From Actinoplanes sp. N902-109 (lineage in GTDB: Bacteria; Actinomycetota; Actinomycetes; Mycobacteriales; Micromonosporaceae), in NCBI RefSeq assembly GCF_000389965.1, contig NC_021191.1, forward strand, positions 8,557,501 through 8,621,500: a stretch of 64,000 nucleotides of DNA. Reading direction: 5' to 3'. Of this stretch, positions 1 through 8,250 are shown one piece after another. Position 1 is the first letter of the stretch. Every line of letters starts with the position of its first letter. The notes under the pieces were generated by a model, which saw only the letters and a list, made by a program, of their open reading frames with translations, did no database searches and had not been told where the DNA came from. Both the position numbers and the translations under genes were made by a program.

Positions 1-428
1 GCCAGCGCCACCCGGCGACGCTCACCACCGGACATCGGCCCGACCGGCGTCTCCAGACCCAGGTGCCCCATGCCGAGACCATCGAGAATTTCCCGTACGC
101 CCGCGTCGCCGGCCCACTCGTGCTCGGCGCCCATGCCCTCGGCGAGCCACGCGGTGCCCAGCACGACGTCACGCACGGTCGCCTCGCCGGCGAGCAGCAG
201 GTTTTGCGGCAGGGCGGCGACGCGCAGATCCCGCCGGTGCGTCACCCGGCCGGAGTCCGGCTCCTCCAGCTTGGCGAGCATCCGCAGCAGGGTGGACTTG
301 CCCGCTCCGTTGAGACCGACGATGCCCACCCGGGCGTCGTCGTCCAGCCCGAGAGAGACGTCGGTGAGCAGCTGACCGGCGGCGCCGTAGCCCTTGTTGA
401 CCCGGTCCAGATTGACGATGTTGGCCAC
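1..428 (-). CDS. ABC-F family ATP-binding protein (3' part outside window)
   Basis: Translating the minus strand from a GTG at 428 gives about 142 residues that run off the window edge. A Walker A motif (GLNGAGKST) lies near residue 40 and the ABC signature (MSGGERRRVAL) is just before the edge. The N-terminus (VANIVNLDRV) has no membrane segment, as in soluble ABC-F proteins, which act on ribosomes in translation or antibiotic protection, or have unassigned roles. It starts 25 bases after the ispE stop on the same strand, so the two are probably co-transcribed. Only the first nucleotide-binding domain is visible, so the subfamily cannot be assigned. Confidence 0.85.
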   Translation of the reverse strand, partial: MANIVNLDRVNKGYGAAGQLLTDVSLGLDDDARVGIVGLNGAGKSTLLRMLAKLEEPDSGRVTHRRDLRVAALPQNLLLAGEATVRDVVLGTAWLAEGMGAEHEWAGDAGVREILDGLGMGHLGLETPVGPMSGGERRRVAL

Positions 429-453
429 GATGAGGTCAAGGGTAGCCGCTGGA

Positions 454-1401
454 TCAGACCACCCGGGCGCCGGGCATCGGCCCGCGGGCCGCGACCGCGG
501 CCCGGCACACCCCGGACGCCTCCAACTCGGCGGCCACCTTCTCGGCGTGTCCGGCGTCGTTGGCCAGGAACACGCAGGTGGGACCGGAGCCGGAGACGAT
601 GCCGGCCACCGCGCCGGCGGCATGACCGGCCCGCAGCACGTCGCCCAGCGCCGGGCGCAACGAGACCGCGGCCGGTTGCAGGTCGTTGGCCAGGGCCTCG
701 CCGAGCACCGCGGGCTTGCGCTGGCGCAACGCGGCCATCAGGTGGTCCGGGCTCGCCAGCGGGGCCGGTGACCAGCTGCCGTCCCGCAGCCGGTCGAGCT
801 CGCGGTAGACCGCCGGGGTGGACAGCCCGCCGTCGGCGATGGCGACCACCCAGTGCCAGGTGGTCGGCCGGGCGAGGACCGGGCTGACCGCCTCGCCGTG
901 CCCGGTGCCCAGCGCGGTGCCGCCGTGCAGCAGGAACGGCACGTCAGAACCCAGCTCGGCGCCGATGTCGGCCAGCTCCTCCTTGGCGTAGCCGGTGCCC
1001 CACAACAGATCGCAGGCCAGCAGCGTGGCGGCGGCATCCGCACTGCCGCCGGCCAGACCCCCGGCCAGCGGGATGGATTTGCGCAGGTGCAGCCGGGCAT
1101 AGGCGGGGACCCGCGCCTTCTGCGCCAGCGCCCGGGCGGCCCGGATGATCAGGTTGCTCTCGTCCAGGGCGAGCTCGCCGGTGCCCTCACCCTCCATGGT
1201 GAGCGTGAGCGTGTCCCCGGGCCGGGCGGTCAGCTCGTCGAACAGGCTGATCGCGTGATAGACGGTGTTCAGCTCGTGGAACCCGTCGGGCCGCAGCGCA
1301 CCGACCCCCAGGTGCAGATTGATCTTGGCGGGCACCCGGACCCGCACCGGCCCGGAGTACCGGCGCGGCTTGTCGTCGTCCGGCCCCCACGCCTCCGTCA
1401 C
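454..1401 (-). CDS. ispE: 4-diphosphocytidyl-2-C-methyl-D-erythritol kinase
   Basis: A 315-residue GHMP-fold kinase that phosphorylates CDP-ME in the cytosolic MEP pathway for isoprenoid precursors. The substrate-binding motif VPAKINLHLGVG is at about residues 23-34, the glycine-rich ATP loop PLAGGLAGGSADAA at 111-124, and the C-terminal GHMP motif GIVSGSGPTC at about 267. Its length is usual for the family. The ATG overlaps the stop of the small Uma2-like gene (4-base overlap), and rsmA lies upstream, matching the rsmA-ispE pairing known in actinobacteria. The ABC-F gene follows directly. Confidence 0.96.
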   Translation of the reverse strand: MTEAWGPDDDKPRRYSGPVRVRVPAKINLHLGVGALRPDGFHELNTVYHAISLFDELTARPGDTLTLTMEGEGTGELALDESNLIIRAARALAQKARVPAYARLHLRKSIPLAGGLAGGSADAAATLLACDLLWGTGYAKEELADIGAELGSDVPFLLHGGTALGTGHGEAVSPVLARPTTWHWVVAIADGGLSTPAVYRELDRLRDGSWSPAPLASPDHLMAALRQRKPAVLGEALANDLQPAAVSLRPALGDVLRAGHAAGAVAGIVSGSGPTCVFLANDAGHAEKVAAELEASGVCRAAVAARGPMPGARVV

Positions 1402-1637
1402 GGAGCGATGTCCCGCACGGGCAGCTTGACCTCGAACGGCGCGGTCAGCACGAGCTCAGCGTTCTCGTCAGCATCGGCCGCCGGCTCGTAGTGCCCGTCC
1501 ACCAGGTCGTAGGCGAAGACATGCAGCGGGTTCTGCTCGATCCGCCAGAAGTGCGGGATGCCGGCAGCGGCGTACTCGACCGGTTTCTCCATCCGGTCGC
1601 GCCGCTTGGTGCCGGGAGAGACCACCTCTGCCGTCAT
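1398..1637 (-). CDS. truncated Uma2-family (DUF820) nuclease-like fragment
   Basis: This gene encodes 79 residues. The N-terminus (AEVVSPGTKRRDR, then KPVEYAAAGIPHFWRIE) matches the C-terminal half of Uma2-family PD-(D/E)XK proteins, which are normally about 180-200 residues. The first half of the fold, including part of the predicted active site, is missing. The ATG overlaps the rsmA stop and its own stop overlaps the ispE start, so it sits as a coupled middle cistron. It may be a remnant kept because it maintains coupling, or a short functional derivative; a nuclease role is not supported. No frameshifted first half is visible upstream, which is rsmA in another frame. Confidence 0.7.
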   Translation of the reverse strand: MTAEVVSPGTKRRDRMEKPVEYAAAGIPHFWRIEQNPLHVFAYDLVDGHYEPAADADENAELVLTAPFEVKLPVRDIAP

Positions 1638-2533
1638 GGGGACACCTCCTCGTGGTCGCTGCCGGACGGGCTGAGCTTACCGCCGTGGCCCAAGGCGGGT
1701 GCCGCCGCCGCGATGGCCGCGAACTGCCCGACGGTCAGCGCCTCACCCCGGGCCTGCGGGCTGATGCCCGCGGCGACCAGGATCCGCTCGGCCGCGTCGG
1801 CGCCACCGGCCCAGCCGGCCAGGGCCGCGCGCAGGGTCTTGCGGCGCTGGGCGAAGGCGGCATCGACCACCCGGAAGACATCGGTGCGGGGCACCTCGGC
1901 GACCGGGTCGCGGCGGGTGAAGGCAACCAGGCCGGAGTCGACGTTGGGGACCGGCCAGAACACCGCCGGGGGCACCCGGCCCGCGGCTCGGGCCTGGGCG
2001 TACCAGGCCAGCTTGACCGACGGCACGCCGTACACCTTCGAACCGGGCCCGGCCACCAGCCGGTCGGCGACCTCCTTCTGCACCATGACCAGCCCGCCGC
2101 GCAGCGTGGGCAGCTCGCTGAGCAGGTGCAGCACGACCGGGACGGCCACGTTGTAGGGCAGGTTGGCCACCAGCATGGTCGGCGCCGGGGTGAACAGCTG
2201 CGCGCCGACCTTGAGAGCGTCGGCGGGATGCACCGTGAGTTTCGCGGGGTCGGCACGCTCGGCGACGGTCGCCGGCAGGGCCGCGGCGAGCACCGGGTCG
2301 ATCTCGACGGCGTGCACGTGGGCGGCCGTGCCGAGCAGGGCCAGGGTGAGCGAGCCGAGGCCGGGGCCGACCTCCAGCGCCACGTCGTCGGCGGTCAGGC
2401 CGGCGGCGGCCACGATGCGTCGCACGGTGTTGGGATCGTGCACGAAGTTCTGGCCGAGCTTCTTCGTCGGCGCGACGCCGAGGCGTGCGGCGAGGTCCCG
2501 GATCTCCGCCGGGCCGAGGAGTGCGTCAGCCAT
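1634..2533 (-). CDS. rsmA: 16S rRNA (adenine(1518)-N6/adenine(1519)-N6)-dimethyltransferase
   Basis: A 299-residue KsgA/RsmA SAM-dependent methyltransferase that dimethylates two adjacent adenines near the 3' end of 16S rRNA during 30S maturation. The family N-terminus KKLGQNFVHDP is at about residues 24-34, SAM motif I EVGPGLGSLT at 54-63, and the catalytic NLPY motif near 130. I chose the ATG at 2533 (MADALLGP) because the open frame further upstream is non-homologous and runs antisense through the next gene. It is the first gene of the overlapping rsmA/Uma2-fragment/ispE/ABC-F run. Confidence 0.96.
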   Translation of the reverse strand: MADALLGPAEIRDLAARLGVAPTKKLGQNFVHDPNTVRRIVAAAGLTADDVALEVGPGLGSLTLALLGTAAHVHAVEIDPVLAAALPATVAERADPAKLTVHPADALKVGAQLFTPAPTMLVANLPYNVAVPVVLHLLSELPTLRGGLVMVQKEVADRLVAGPGSKVYGVPSVKLAWYAQARAAGRVPPAVFWPVPNVDSGLVAFTRRDPVAEVPRTDVFRVVDAAFAQRRKTLRAALAGWAGGADAAERILVAAGISPQARGEALTVGQFAAIAAAAPALGHGGKLSPSGSDHEEVSP

Positions 2534-2609
2534 GACTCCACAGCCTACGGGGCAGACGTGGTGGCCTTGACAGGGTAGAACCGAAGGGCGTGCCGAAGGG
2601 GGGCAGAGC

Positions 2610-3029
2610 ATGACCGAGCTGCTGGAGCTGCGCGGGGTGGTCGAGGCGCCCCCCGACGAGGTGGCCACCGTGTTGCTCGACGCCCGCCCCGGCGGCCGGT
2701 CGCCGATCGCGGCCACCGGCGCGGTCAAGCCGAAACAGGGCGACCGGTTCACCGTCGTCCGGGACGGCAGCACGCTCACCGTGACCATCGACCGGGCCGC
2801 CCGGTCGCTGACCCAGCAGGGCGAATGGTGGTACTGCTCGGTCACCAGCATCGAGCCCGAGCCGCGCGGCTCGCTGGTGATCCACCGCATCCTCAACGTC
2901 GCGCAGGGCAACCGCTGGGCGGTGCGGTTCGTGTCACGCGGCCCGTTGAACGCCGCGCCGACCAGCTTCGCCAAGCTGCTCGGCGGGCTCGGCGAGCAGC
3001 TGGACTGCGCCGCGTACCCGCTCGATTAG
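2610..3029 (+). CDS. hypothetical protein, possibly START/SRPBCC-like
   Basis: A 139-residue soluble protein with an ATG preceded by GAAGGGGGG. It opens with MTELLELRGVVEAPPDEVA, which resembles the first strand and helix of SRPBCC/polyketide-cyclase folds, but the match is weak and I do not assign a function. It has no signal peptide or membrane segment. It is divergent from rsmA and its stop overlaps the tatD stop by a few bases (convergent). In M. tuberculosis the rsmA-tatD interval carries rpfB; here this unrelated gene occupies it. Confidence 0.7.
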   Translation: MTELLELRGVVEAPPDEVATVLLDARPGGRSPIAATGAVKPKQGDRFTVVRDGSTLTVTIDRAARSLTQQGEWWYCSVTSIEPEPRGSLVIHRILNVAQGNRWAVRFVSRGPLNAAPTSFAKLLGGLGEQLDCAAYPLD

Positions 3030-3901
3030 CGCCAGGGGCCGAAGACCCGTTCGCCGTTGCCGGCGATCGCCGCGCACAGGGTGTCGAGATCCTGGCCGGT
3101 GGTCTCGGCCAGCGCCCGCACGGTGACCGGGATCAGGTAGGACGCGTTGGGCCGGCCGCGGTACGGCACCGGCGTCAGATACGGCGCGTCGGTCTCCACC
3201 AGCAGCTGCGACGGCGGGGTCAACGCCGCCGCCTCGCGCAGGTTGCCGGCGTTGCGGAAGGTCACCGTGCCGGCGAAGCTCAGCAGGTAGTCACGGCGCA
3301 CGCACTCGGCCGCGAACTCGGCGTCGCCGGAGAAGCAGTGCAGCACCACGATGTCCGGGGCGCCTTCCTCGTCGAGGATGCGCAGCACGTCCCGGTGGGC
3401 GTCGCGGTCATGGATGATCAAGGGCTTGGCGAACCGCTTCGCGATGGCGATGTGGGTGCGGAAGCTCTGCTCCTGGGCGGTCCGGCCGCTTTCGTCCGTA
3501 CGGAAGGTGTCGAGCCCGGTCTCGCCGAGTCCCCGCACCCGCGGCAGGGCGGCGAGGGTCTCGATCTCGCGCAGGGCTTCGTCGAGGTCGCCGAGCCGGG
3601 GCGCCTCGTTGGGGTGCAGCGCGACCGTCGCCAGCACGGCGGGGTGCCGATCGGCCAGTTCGGCCCCCCAGCGCGAGGACGGCACGTCGACGCCGACCTG
3701 CACGAGCCGGTCCACCCCGGACTTGGCGGCGGCGTCGACGAGCGCGTCCACCGGATCGGGCCCCTCGGTGAGCGAGCCGGCCTCGTGGACGGTGATGTCG
3801 AGGTGGGTGTGGCTGTCGACCACCGGCACGGCGAGCGGTTCGGGGGCGGGCGGGAACTCGCCGCGCCGGCGGGCGTCGGACGAGGTGCGATCAGTGTTCA
3901 T
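3026..3901 (-). CDS. tatD: TatD family metal-dependent hydrolase (DNase)
   Basis: A TIM-barrel amidohydrolase-type protein of about 291 residues. Metal-binding motifs are the N-terminal DSHTHLD, a glutamate in RGLGETGLD, HDRDAHRD, HCFSG and a terminal ETDAPYL. Family members are 3'-5' exonucleases or DNA-repair hydrolases with divalent metals. ATG 3901 (MNTDRTSS) is preferred, but ATG 3919 is possible; neither has a clear Shine-Dalgarno. tatD lies between metG and rsmA in the classic actinobacterial order, although an IS and other genes now separate it from metG. Confidence 0.93.
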   Translation of the reverse strand: MNTDRTSSDARRRGEFPPAPEPLAVPVVDSHTHLDITVHEAGSLTEGPDPVDALVDAAAKSGVDRLVQVGVDVPSSRWGAELADRHPAVLATVALHPNEAPRLGDLDEALREIETLAALPRVRGLGETGLDTFRTDESGRTAQEQSFRTHIAIAKRFAKPLIIHDRDAHRDVLRILDEEGAPDIVVLHCFSGDAEFAAECVRRDYLLSFAGTVTFRNAGNLREAAALTPPSQLLVETDAPYLTPVPYRGRPNASYLIPVTVRALAETTGQDLDTLCAAIAGNGERVFGPWR

Positions 3902-3981
3902 CGCCGCCAAGCCTGACATACGGGGACGTGAGCAACCTTCCGTTTACCCGGTGTCCATCTGCGACCGCTAGGTTGCTGCGG

Positions 3982-5016
3982 GTGACCGTGACCGGTGAGG
4001 AAGCCGACGTCGGCACCGACCCCCTCGAACCCCCGCTGACGGCTCCGCTGCGCCGCGACCTCACCTGGGCGCGGGTGCAGGAGATGAGCCAGTCGGTGGG
4101 CCACCACAACGACTCCCTGCTGCAGCGCATCCGGGCGACCGCGGCCGTGCGCCGGGGCACCCGCATGATCAAGGTGCTGTCGGCCGCCCAGTTCGCCGGT
4201 CACCTCGCCGGGTGGCTGCCCTACGGGTTCTGCTTTCGCGCCTGCGACATCGCGCACCTGCGGATGCCCGACGAGCTGGCGTTGCTGCGCGCCGACGGCA
4301 CACCCGACGACGGGGTGGCCTACGCACTGCGCTGGCGGGCCACCGACCCGCAGGACTTCGAGATCCCGATGGGTGGCGTGCAGGCGGGGCTGCCGGCGGT
4401 GCCCGCCCACTCGCGGATCGGCCCGATGGTGCTCGGCACCGGCTTCGTGCCCAGCACCGACGATCTCATCCCGGAGTTCGTCACGGCCGGCTTCGCGGAC
4501 CTGCCGATGCCGGCGAACGCCCAGCTGCTGGCGTATCCGGGTACGGGTGACGAGGTCGTCCTCTACACCTACCAGCCGGAGCAGCACGGCTGGCTGCGGC
4601 TGGCCGGTCCGCGCTGGCGGCACCTGCTCGAGGGCATCCCCGGGGTCAGCCCGGACCGGGAGTACGTGCCGTGCACCGACGCGGGCTCGGCCCGGCTGGT
4701 CGGGCGGATCAACGAGCAGGAGTACCAGGCGGTGGCCGACCCGCCGGAGGAGTTCCGGATCAAGGCGCTGACCCGGGCCGCCCGCTATCCGGTGCAGAGC
4801 CTGGCCCGGCGGGCCGAGCAGGCACTGTGGCGCGGGGTGCCGGTGTGGGTGCTGCAGCGCGACGACTCCTGGGCCCGGCTGCGCCTGATCCGCCCGGATG
4901 CCGACGCGATCAGCACGGTCGGGGCGCGCTGCTACGAACGCGGCGTGTACGAGGCGTGGGCCCCGGTCCGGGAGCTCGCCGACCACCACATCTCCGAGCT
5001 GCCGTACGTTCTCTAG
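3982..5016 (+). CDS. conserved hypothetical protein
   Basis: About 344 residues, soluble, no recognised domain. I chose the GTG at 3982 (VTVTGEE) because a TAGGTT-like -10 element lies just upstream, which suggests a leaderless message; an in-frame ATG at 3928 would add 18 residues. The middle carries paired blocks rich in Arg, Trp and Tyr (RWRHLLEG, RDDSWARLRLIRPD), and the C-terminus contains CYERGVYEAWAPV. The TAG stop (5014-5016) lies inside the left target duplication of the IS481-type element that follows, so the insertion left the gene intact. Confidence 0.75.
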   Translation: MTVTGEEADVGTDPLEPPLTAPLRRDLTWARVQEMSQSVGHHNDSLLQRIRATAAVRRGTRMIKVLSAAQFAGHLAGWLPYGFCFRACDIAHLRMPDELALLRADGTPDDGVAYALRWRATDPQDFEIPMGGVQAGLPAVPAHSRIGPMVLGTGFVPSTDDLIPEFVTAGFADLPMPANAQLLAYPGTGDEVVLYTYQPEQHGWLRLAGPRWRHLLEGIPGVSPDREYVPCTDAGSARLVGRINEQEYQAVADPPEEFRIKALTRAARYPVQSLARRAEQALWRGVPVWVLQRDDSWARLRLIRPDADAISTVGARCYERGVYEAWAPVRELADHHISELPYVL

Positions 5017-5017
5017 G
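5012..5017. repeat. target site duplication TCTAGG, left of IS copy 1
   Basis: This matches 6129-6134 exactly. The central CTAG provides the TAG stop of the plus-strand gene ending at 5016 and, on the other strand, the TAG that ends the transposase reading frame. Confidence 0.92.
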
Positions 5018-6005
5018 TGTGCTGTCCAGGGACATTGGTCAACCGTGTGATAGGTGGCAGGCCGCCGATGGCTGAGTGGGGCCGGTGACGATTGTAATGA
5101 TGCAGGAAGGCCGGCAAGGCCTTTCTGCGGGCCTGCTCAGAGTTGTAGTGACGGGCGATGGCCCAGCCGTCGGTCAGGGTCCGATGGAAGCGTTCCACTT
5201 TCCTATTGGTCTGTGGCCGGTGAGGCCGGGTCTTTTGACGGTGATGCCGAGCTCAGCGCAGGCGTCGCGCCAGGCGAACGATTTGTAGGCCGAGCCGTTG
5301 TCGGACAGGACCCGTTCGACGACACAGCGAGGGGTAAGCCAGGCGACCGCGCTGCGCAGGACGGTCGATGGCGGTGACAACTTTCTCGTCATTGCGGATC
5401 TCGGCGTAGGCAACCCGGGAATGGTCATCGACGACGGTATGGACGAACGCCGTGCCCATCTGCGGTCGATAGACCCGGTTACGGGCGCTGGTGCGCCGGG
5501 CGGTCATCTGGCGGTTGCGCTCACCTTGCTGACGGCCGACGAAACGCCAGCCGCCGTCATCGGGGATGTTGCCGTACTTGGTGACGTCGACGTGCAGTAT
5601 CGCGCCGGGGTGCGGGTGTTCGTAACGACGCACGGGTTCACCGGTGATCCGGTCGATATGGCTCAGCCGGTTGAGCCGGCACCGCAGCAGCACGGCATGC
5701 ACGTTCAAGGCCGGCATGCCCAGACGTCCACCGATCTGGACCGGGCACAGACGCTGTTTCAAGCGCAGGTGCACGATCGTGCGCAGCACCGGTCGAGGAG
5801 TCCGGGCGGGGCTGCGGTGCTGCGCACGATCGGTCGTGCATGACATCTGGGCCGGCTTGCGCGTAGCGCTGGCCCAGCGTTTCGCCGTGCGCCAGGACAT
5901 CTCGAACCGGCGGGCCGCCGCTGCGACCGGCCAATGCTCGTCCACGATCAGACGCGCCAGGCGCAGACATTTGCGCGGGGTCAGAGCAGCATCACGGTGG
6001 AGCAC
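5013..6005 (-). pseudogene. IS481-family transposase, frameshifted
   Basis: Similarity to the intact transposase at 34857-35855 is spread over three reading frames. The first frame, from a GTG near 6005 behind AGGAGACCTTC, covers the HTH and the first catalytic Asp (HVDVTKYGNIP) as far as about 5385. The second covers ERVLSDNGSAYKS, with the second Asp, to about 5205. The third covers VERFHRTLTDGW, with the Glu, to the end. At least two frameshifts and a short internal loss make it non-functional. The last sense codon and the TAG stop lie partly outside the IS, in the target duplication. Confidence 0.9.
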
Positions 6006-6128
6006 GAAGGTCTCCTGGTTGCGCGAGCGGTTCCTAGACAGCACCCCTCTGGCAACCGGAGGCCTTCACCTGTCTACAACTCAGGCCGAGTCGTCACACA
6101 ACCTCGACCAACCTCCCTGAACAGCACG
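5018..6128 (-). mobile_element. IS481-family insertion sequence, decayed copy (IS copy 1)
   Basis: An element of about 1.11 kb bounded by imperfect inverted repeats. The left end reads TGTGCTGTCCAGGGACATTG and the right end, read inward, CGTGCTGTTCAGGGAGGTTG. It is flanked by the perfect 6-base direct repeat TCTAGG (5012-5017 and 6129-6134). It is a diverged relative of the intact copy at 34862-35993 and its transposase is frameshifted. The repeat contains the stop codons of both flanking host genes. Confidence 0.93.
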
Positions 6129-6134
6129 TCTAGG
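6129..6134. repeat. target site duplication TCTAGG, right of IS copy 1
   Basis: Second copy of the 6-base duplication. Read on the minus strand, its CTAG provides the TAG stop (6130-6132) of the secreted-protein gene. Before insertion one CTAG therefore served as overlapping stop codons for two convergent genes. Confidence 0.92.
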
Positions 6135-6657
6135 GAGTGCCTTGCTGTGCATAGACGCGGTATTGCACCCGGAACGTCTTTCCCCGGCAGCTCGCCCACT
6201 TGGCCGACGGCACTTCAATCGCGTTCGCAAAGGTGTAGTCGATCGAACCGTGCGCATCAACCGCACCCGGGAAAATCTGGGTGTCGTACTCGGCAGTAGC
6301 CGGCCCATCCCCGCGGGTTTCACCCGGGATGCCGAACAAGGTGACAGCCCGAGCACAGTCCGGTGTCGTATCTGTCACTCCGACTGCAGAGACATTGCCG
6401 ATACGCATCCACACCGCATTCGGATTCGTGATCGTCAGTTTCACGACGGCGGGCGTGTCGGGCTTCAACCCGCCCCCATCCGGATAGATGAACTTGGGCT
6501 CGGACACGATTACGTCGTTGTACGGGTCGGCATCCTGCAGCCTTGCCGCCTCGGACTTGACGGTCACGACGCTGCTGAAAATGGCCCAGGCGGCACCAGC
6601 GCCGCCCAGGACGACGATTGCCGCGACACCGGCGGTGAGCTTGCTGCGCTTCTTCAC
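6130..6657 (-). CDS. small exported or membrane-anchored protein
   Basis: A 175-residue protein with a basic start (MKKRSK) and one hydrophobic segment at about residues 8-28 (a signal peptide or anchor), followed by a hydrophilic extracytoplasmic domain. That domain has two widely spaced cysteines (PDCARAV and WASCRGK), suggesting one disulphide. It contains a beta-sandwich-like phrase, VVKLTITNPNAVWMRIGNV, but I do not recognise a family. It follows the PKD-domain gene on the same strand after a strong terminator, so it is probably transcribed separately. Its TAG stop lies in the IS target duplication. Confidence 0.78.
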   Translation of the reverse strand: MKKRSKLTAGVAAIVVLGGAGAAWAIFSSVVTVKSEAARLQDADPYNDVIVSEPKFIYPDGGGLKPDTPAVVKLTITNPNAVWMRIGNVSAVGVTDTTPDCARAVTLFGIPGETRGDGPATAEYDTQIFPGAVDAHGSIDYTFANAIEVPSAKWASCRGKTFRVQYRVYAQQGTP

Positions 6658-6672
6658 GACCTGATCAACGGG

Positions 6673-6706
6673 AAACGCCCGGCTGGGATATCGCAGCCGG
6701 GCGTTT
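6673..6706 (-). terminator. intrinsic terminator downstream of the PKD-domain gene
   Basis: A perfect 13-base-pair stem (AAACGCCCGGCTG with CAGCCGGGCGTTT) around an 8-base loop. It lies 24 bases after the stop at 6730, and on the minus strand the stem ends in TTT. Confidence 0.85.
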
Positions 6707-6729
6707 CTTAACAGAGATGACGAGCGCGA

Positions 6730-8043
6730 TCAGCTCTTGGTGATCTTGGCCTTGACGGACGACCACTTGCTCTGGTGGTCGGACCAGTCGATGGCGAGGG
6801 CGTCGACGTAGATGGTGCCCTTCTGCAGGCCGTTCACCTTGACGGACCACTTGCCCTTGGCCGGTTTGACCGAGATCGGCAGGCAGTTGTTGTACTCGTC
6901 GTCGCTGTAGACCCGCTTCCACTTCTTCTGCGGGGTGTAGCAGTAGACCTTGCTGCCCGAGATGCGGCTGACGAACACGTACACGTACGGCACGCCGGAG
7001 CCCTTGTCGGTCACCGTGCCGGTCACGGTCTTCCAGGACTTGAGCCGGTTGGAGCTGCCCGGCTTCTTGACCTTGACGACCGGCTTCCACGAGTCGGTCT
7101 TCACGTTGACCACGCCGGCGTAGATGGCCGAGGTGGCGCCGTACTTGTTGTAGAACGTGGCCCGCAGGGTGATCCGGCCCTTCATCAGGCCGCCGTTCCT
7201 GCGGTGGTAGTAGTAGCCGGTGAACGACTGGTTCTTCGGCTTGATCTCGTCGATGTAGCCGTCGCCCCAGTTGAACGAGATCCGGGTGGTGCCGGCCGGC
7301 ACGCCGCTCAGGGTGACCTTGAGCTTCTGGCCGGACCACAGGTTGTACTTGTCCAGCTTCCACTTGCCCGGCGTGGTCACGTTGATGACCTTGGTCGCCT
7401 TGCCGACGTTGCCGGCGGCGTCCTTCACGGTCAGCGTGATCGTGAACTTGCCGTTCTTGGTGTACTGCTTGGCGATCGCCGGCTGGCTGGTCGCCTTGAG
7501 CGTGCTGGTCGTGCCGTCACCCCAGCTCACCGTGCGGGTGATCTGAGCACCGGCGCTGCGGTCGTCGGACACCGCGCCCTGGGTGAAGGTGACCTTCTGG
7601 CCGACCCACAGCGACGTCGTGTTGACCGAGAACGCGCCCTTGGGGGCGGTCTTGTCCGGCGCGGGCGGCGGGGTGGTGCTGGGCGAGGGCTCCGGCGTCG
7701 TGCTGCCGGTCGGCTCGGGCGTTCCGGTGGTGTCGGTGGGCTCCGGGGTCACCGTGGTGCCGGAGGGTTCCGGCGTCACCGTCGTGTCCGTCGGCTCCGG
7801 CGTCACCGTGGTGCCGGAGGGCTCCGGCGTCACCGTCGTGTCCGTCGGCTCCGGCGTCACGGTGGTGTCGGAGGGGGTGGGTTCCGGGGTGGGCGTGCCG
7901 GCCGGGTCGTCTTCCAGCGCCGCGGCGGCATCGGCAACCGAGCCGCGGCCGGTGTCAGCGAAGGCGGGTGCGACACCGGTGCCACCGGCGAGCAGCGCGC
8001 CGACGACGACGGCCAGCATCGGCTTGGTGAGGCGTACGTTCAA
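6730..8043 (-). CDS. secreted PKD-domain protein with Thr/Pro/Glu-rich linker
   Basis: About 437 residues. I place the start at TTG 8043 because AAAGGAG lies 6 bases upstream and the following residues form a signal peptide (MLAVVVGALLAGGTGVAPAFA). A low-complexity linker follows, with about six units of a 9-residue TTVTPEPTD/TTVTPEPSG repeat. A PKD-like beta domain carries the hallmark VSWGDGTTS near residue 175, and a second repeat includes FNWGDGYIDE. The C-terminal part is Lys/Tyr-rich. PKD domains usually mediate extracellular protein or carbohydrate contacts; no catalytic domain is visible, so an adhesive or matrix role is inference. Confidence 0.85.
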   Translation of the reverse strand: MNVRLTKPMLAVVVGALLAGGTGVAPAFADTGRGSVADAAAALEDDPAGTPTPEPTPSDTTVTPEPTDTTVTPEPSGTTVTPEPTDTTVTPEPSGTTVTPEPTDTTGTPEPTGSTTPEPSPSTTPPPAPDKTAPKGAFSVNTTSLWVGQKVTFTQGAVSDDRSAGAQITRTVSWGDGTTSTLKATSQPAIAKQYTKNGKFTITLTVKDAAGNVGKATKVINVTTPGKWKLDKYNLWSGQKLKVTLSGVPAGTTRISFNWGDGYIDEIKPKNQSFTGYYYHRRNGGLMKGRITLRATFYNKYGATSAIYAGVVNVKTDSWKPVVKVKKPGSSNRLKSWKTVTGTVTDKGSGVPYVYVFVSRISGSKVYCYTPQKKWKRVYSDDEYNNCLPISVKPAKGKWSVKVNGLQKGTIYVDALAIDWSDHQSKWSSVKAKITKS

Positions 8044-8206
8044 GGAAACTCCTTTAGCGGGGTGACCCTGACGAAGGAGACAAGATGACGGCACACGACG
8101 TCAGAACGCCGCCGTACCGATGAAACGCTAGCGTTCCCCCGTGGTCGGCGCTGAAAGTACCCGACACCCGCAACCTTGATCAATCCGATTTCCAGCCAAA
8201 ATTGAG

Positions 8207-8237
8207 CTGGGGGCCCCGCTCGTCGCGGGACCCCCAG
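8207..8237 (-). terminator. intrinsic terminator downstream of metG
   Basis: CTGGGGGCCCCGC pairs with GCGGGACCCCCAG around a 5-base loop. The one non-Watson-Crick position becomes a U-G wobble only in minus-strand RNA, which points to metG as the terminated gene. An ATTTT stretch follows shortly after. Confidence 0.8.
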
Positions 8238-8250
8238 TTGACCAGGTGAT

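Noticed and set aside
5253..6044. Intact transposase in IS copy 1
   Set aside because: Alignment with the intact copy shows frame changes near 5385 and 5205, so this open frame covers only the N-terminal two thirds.
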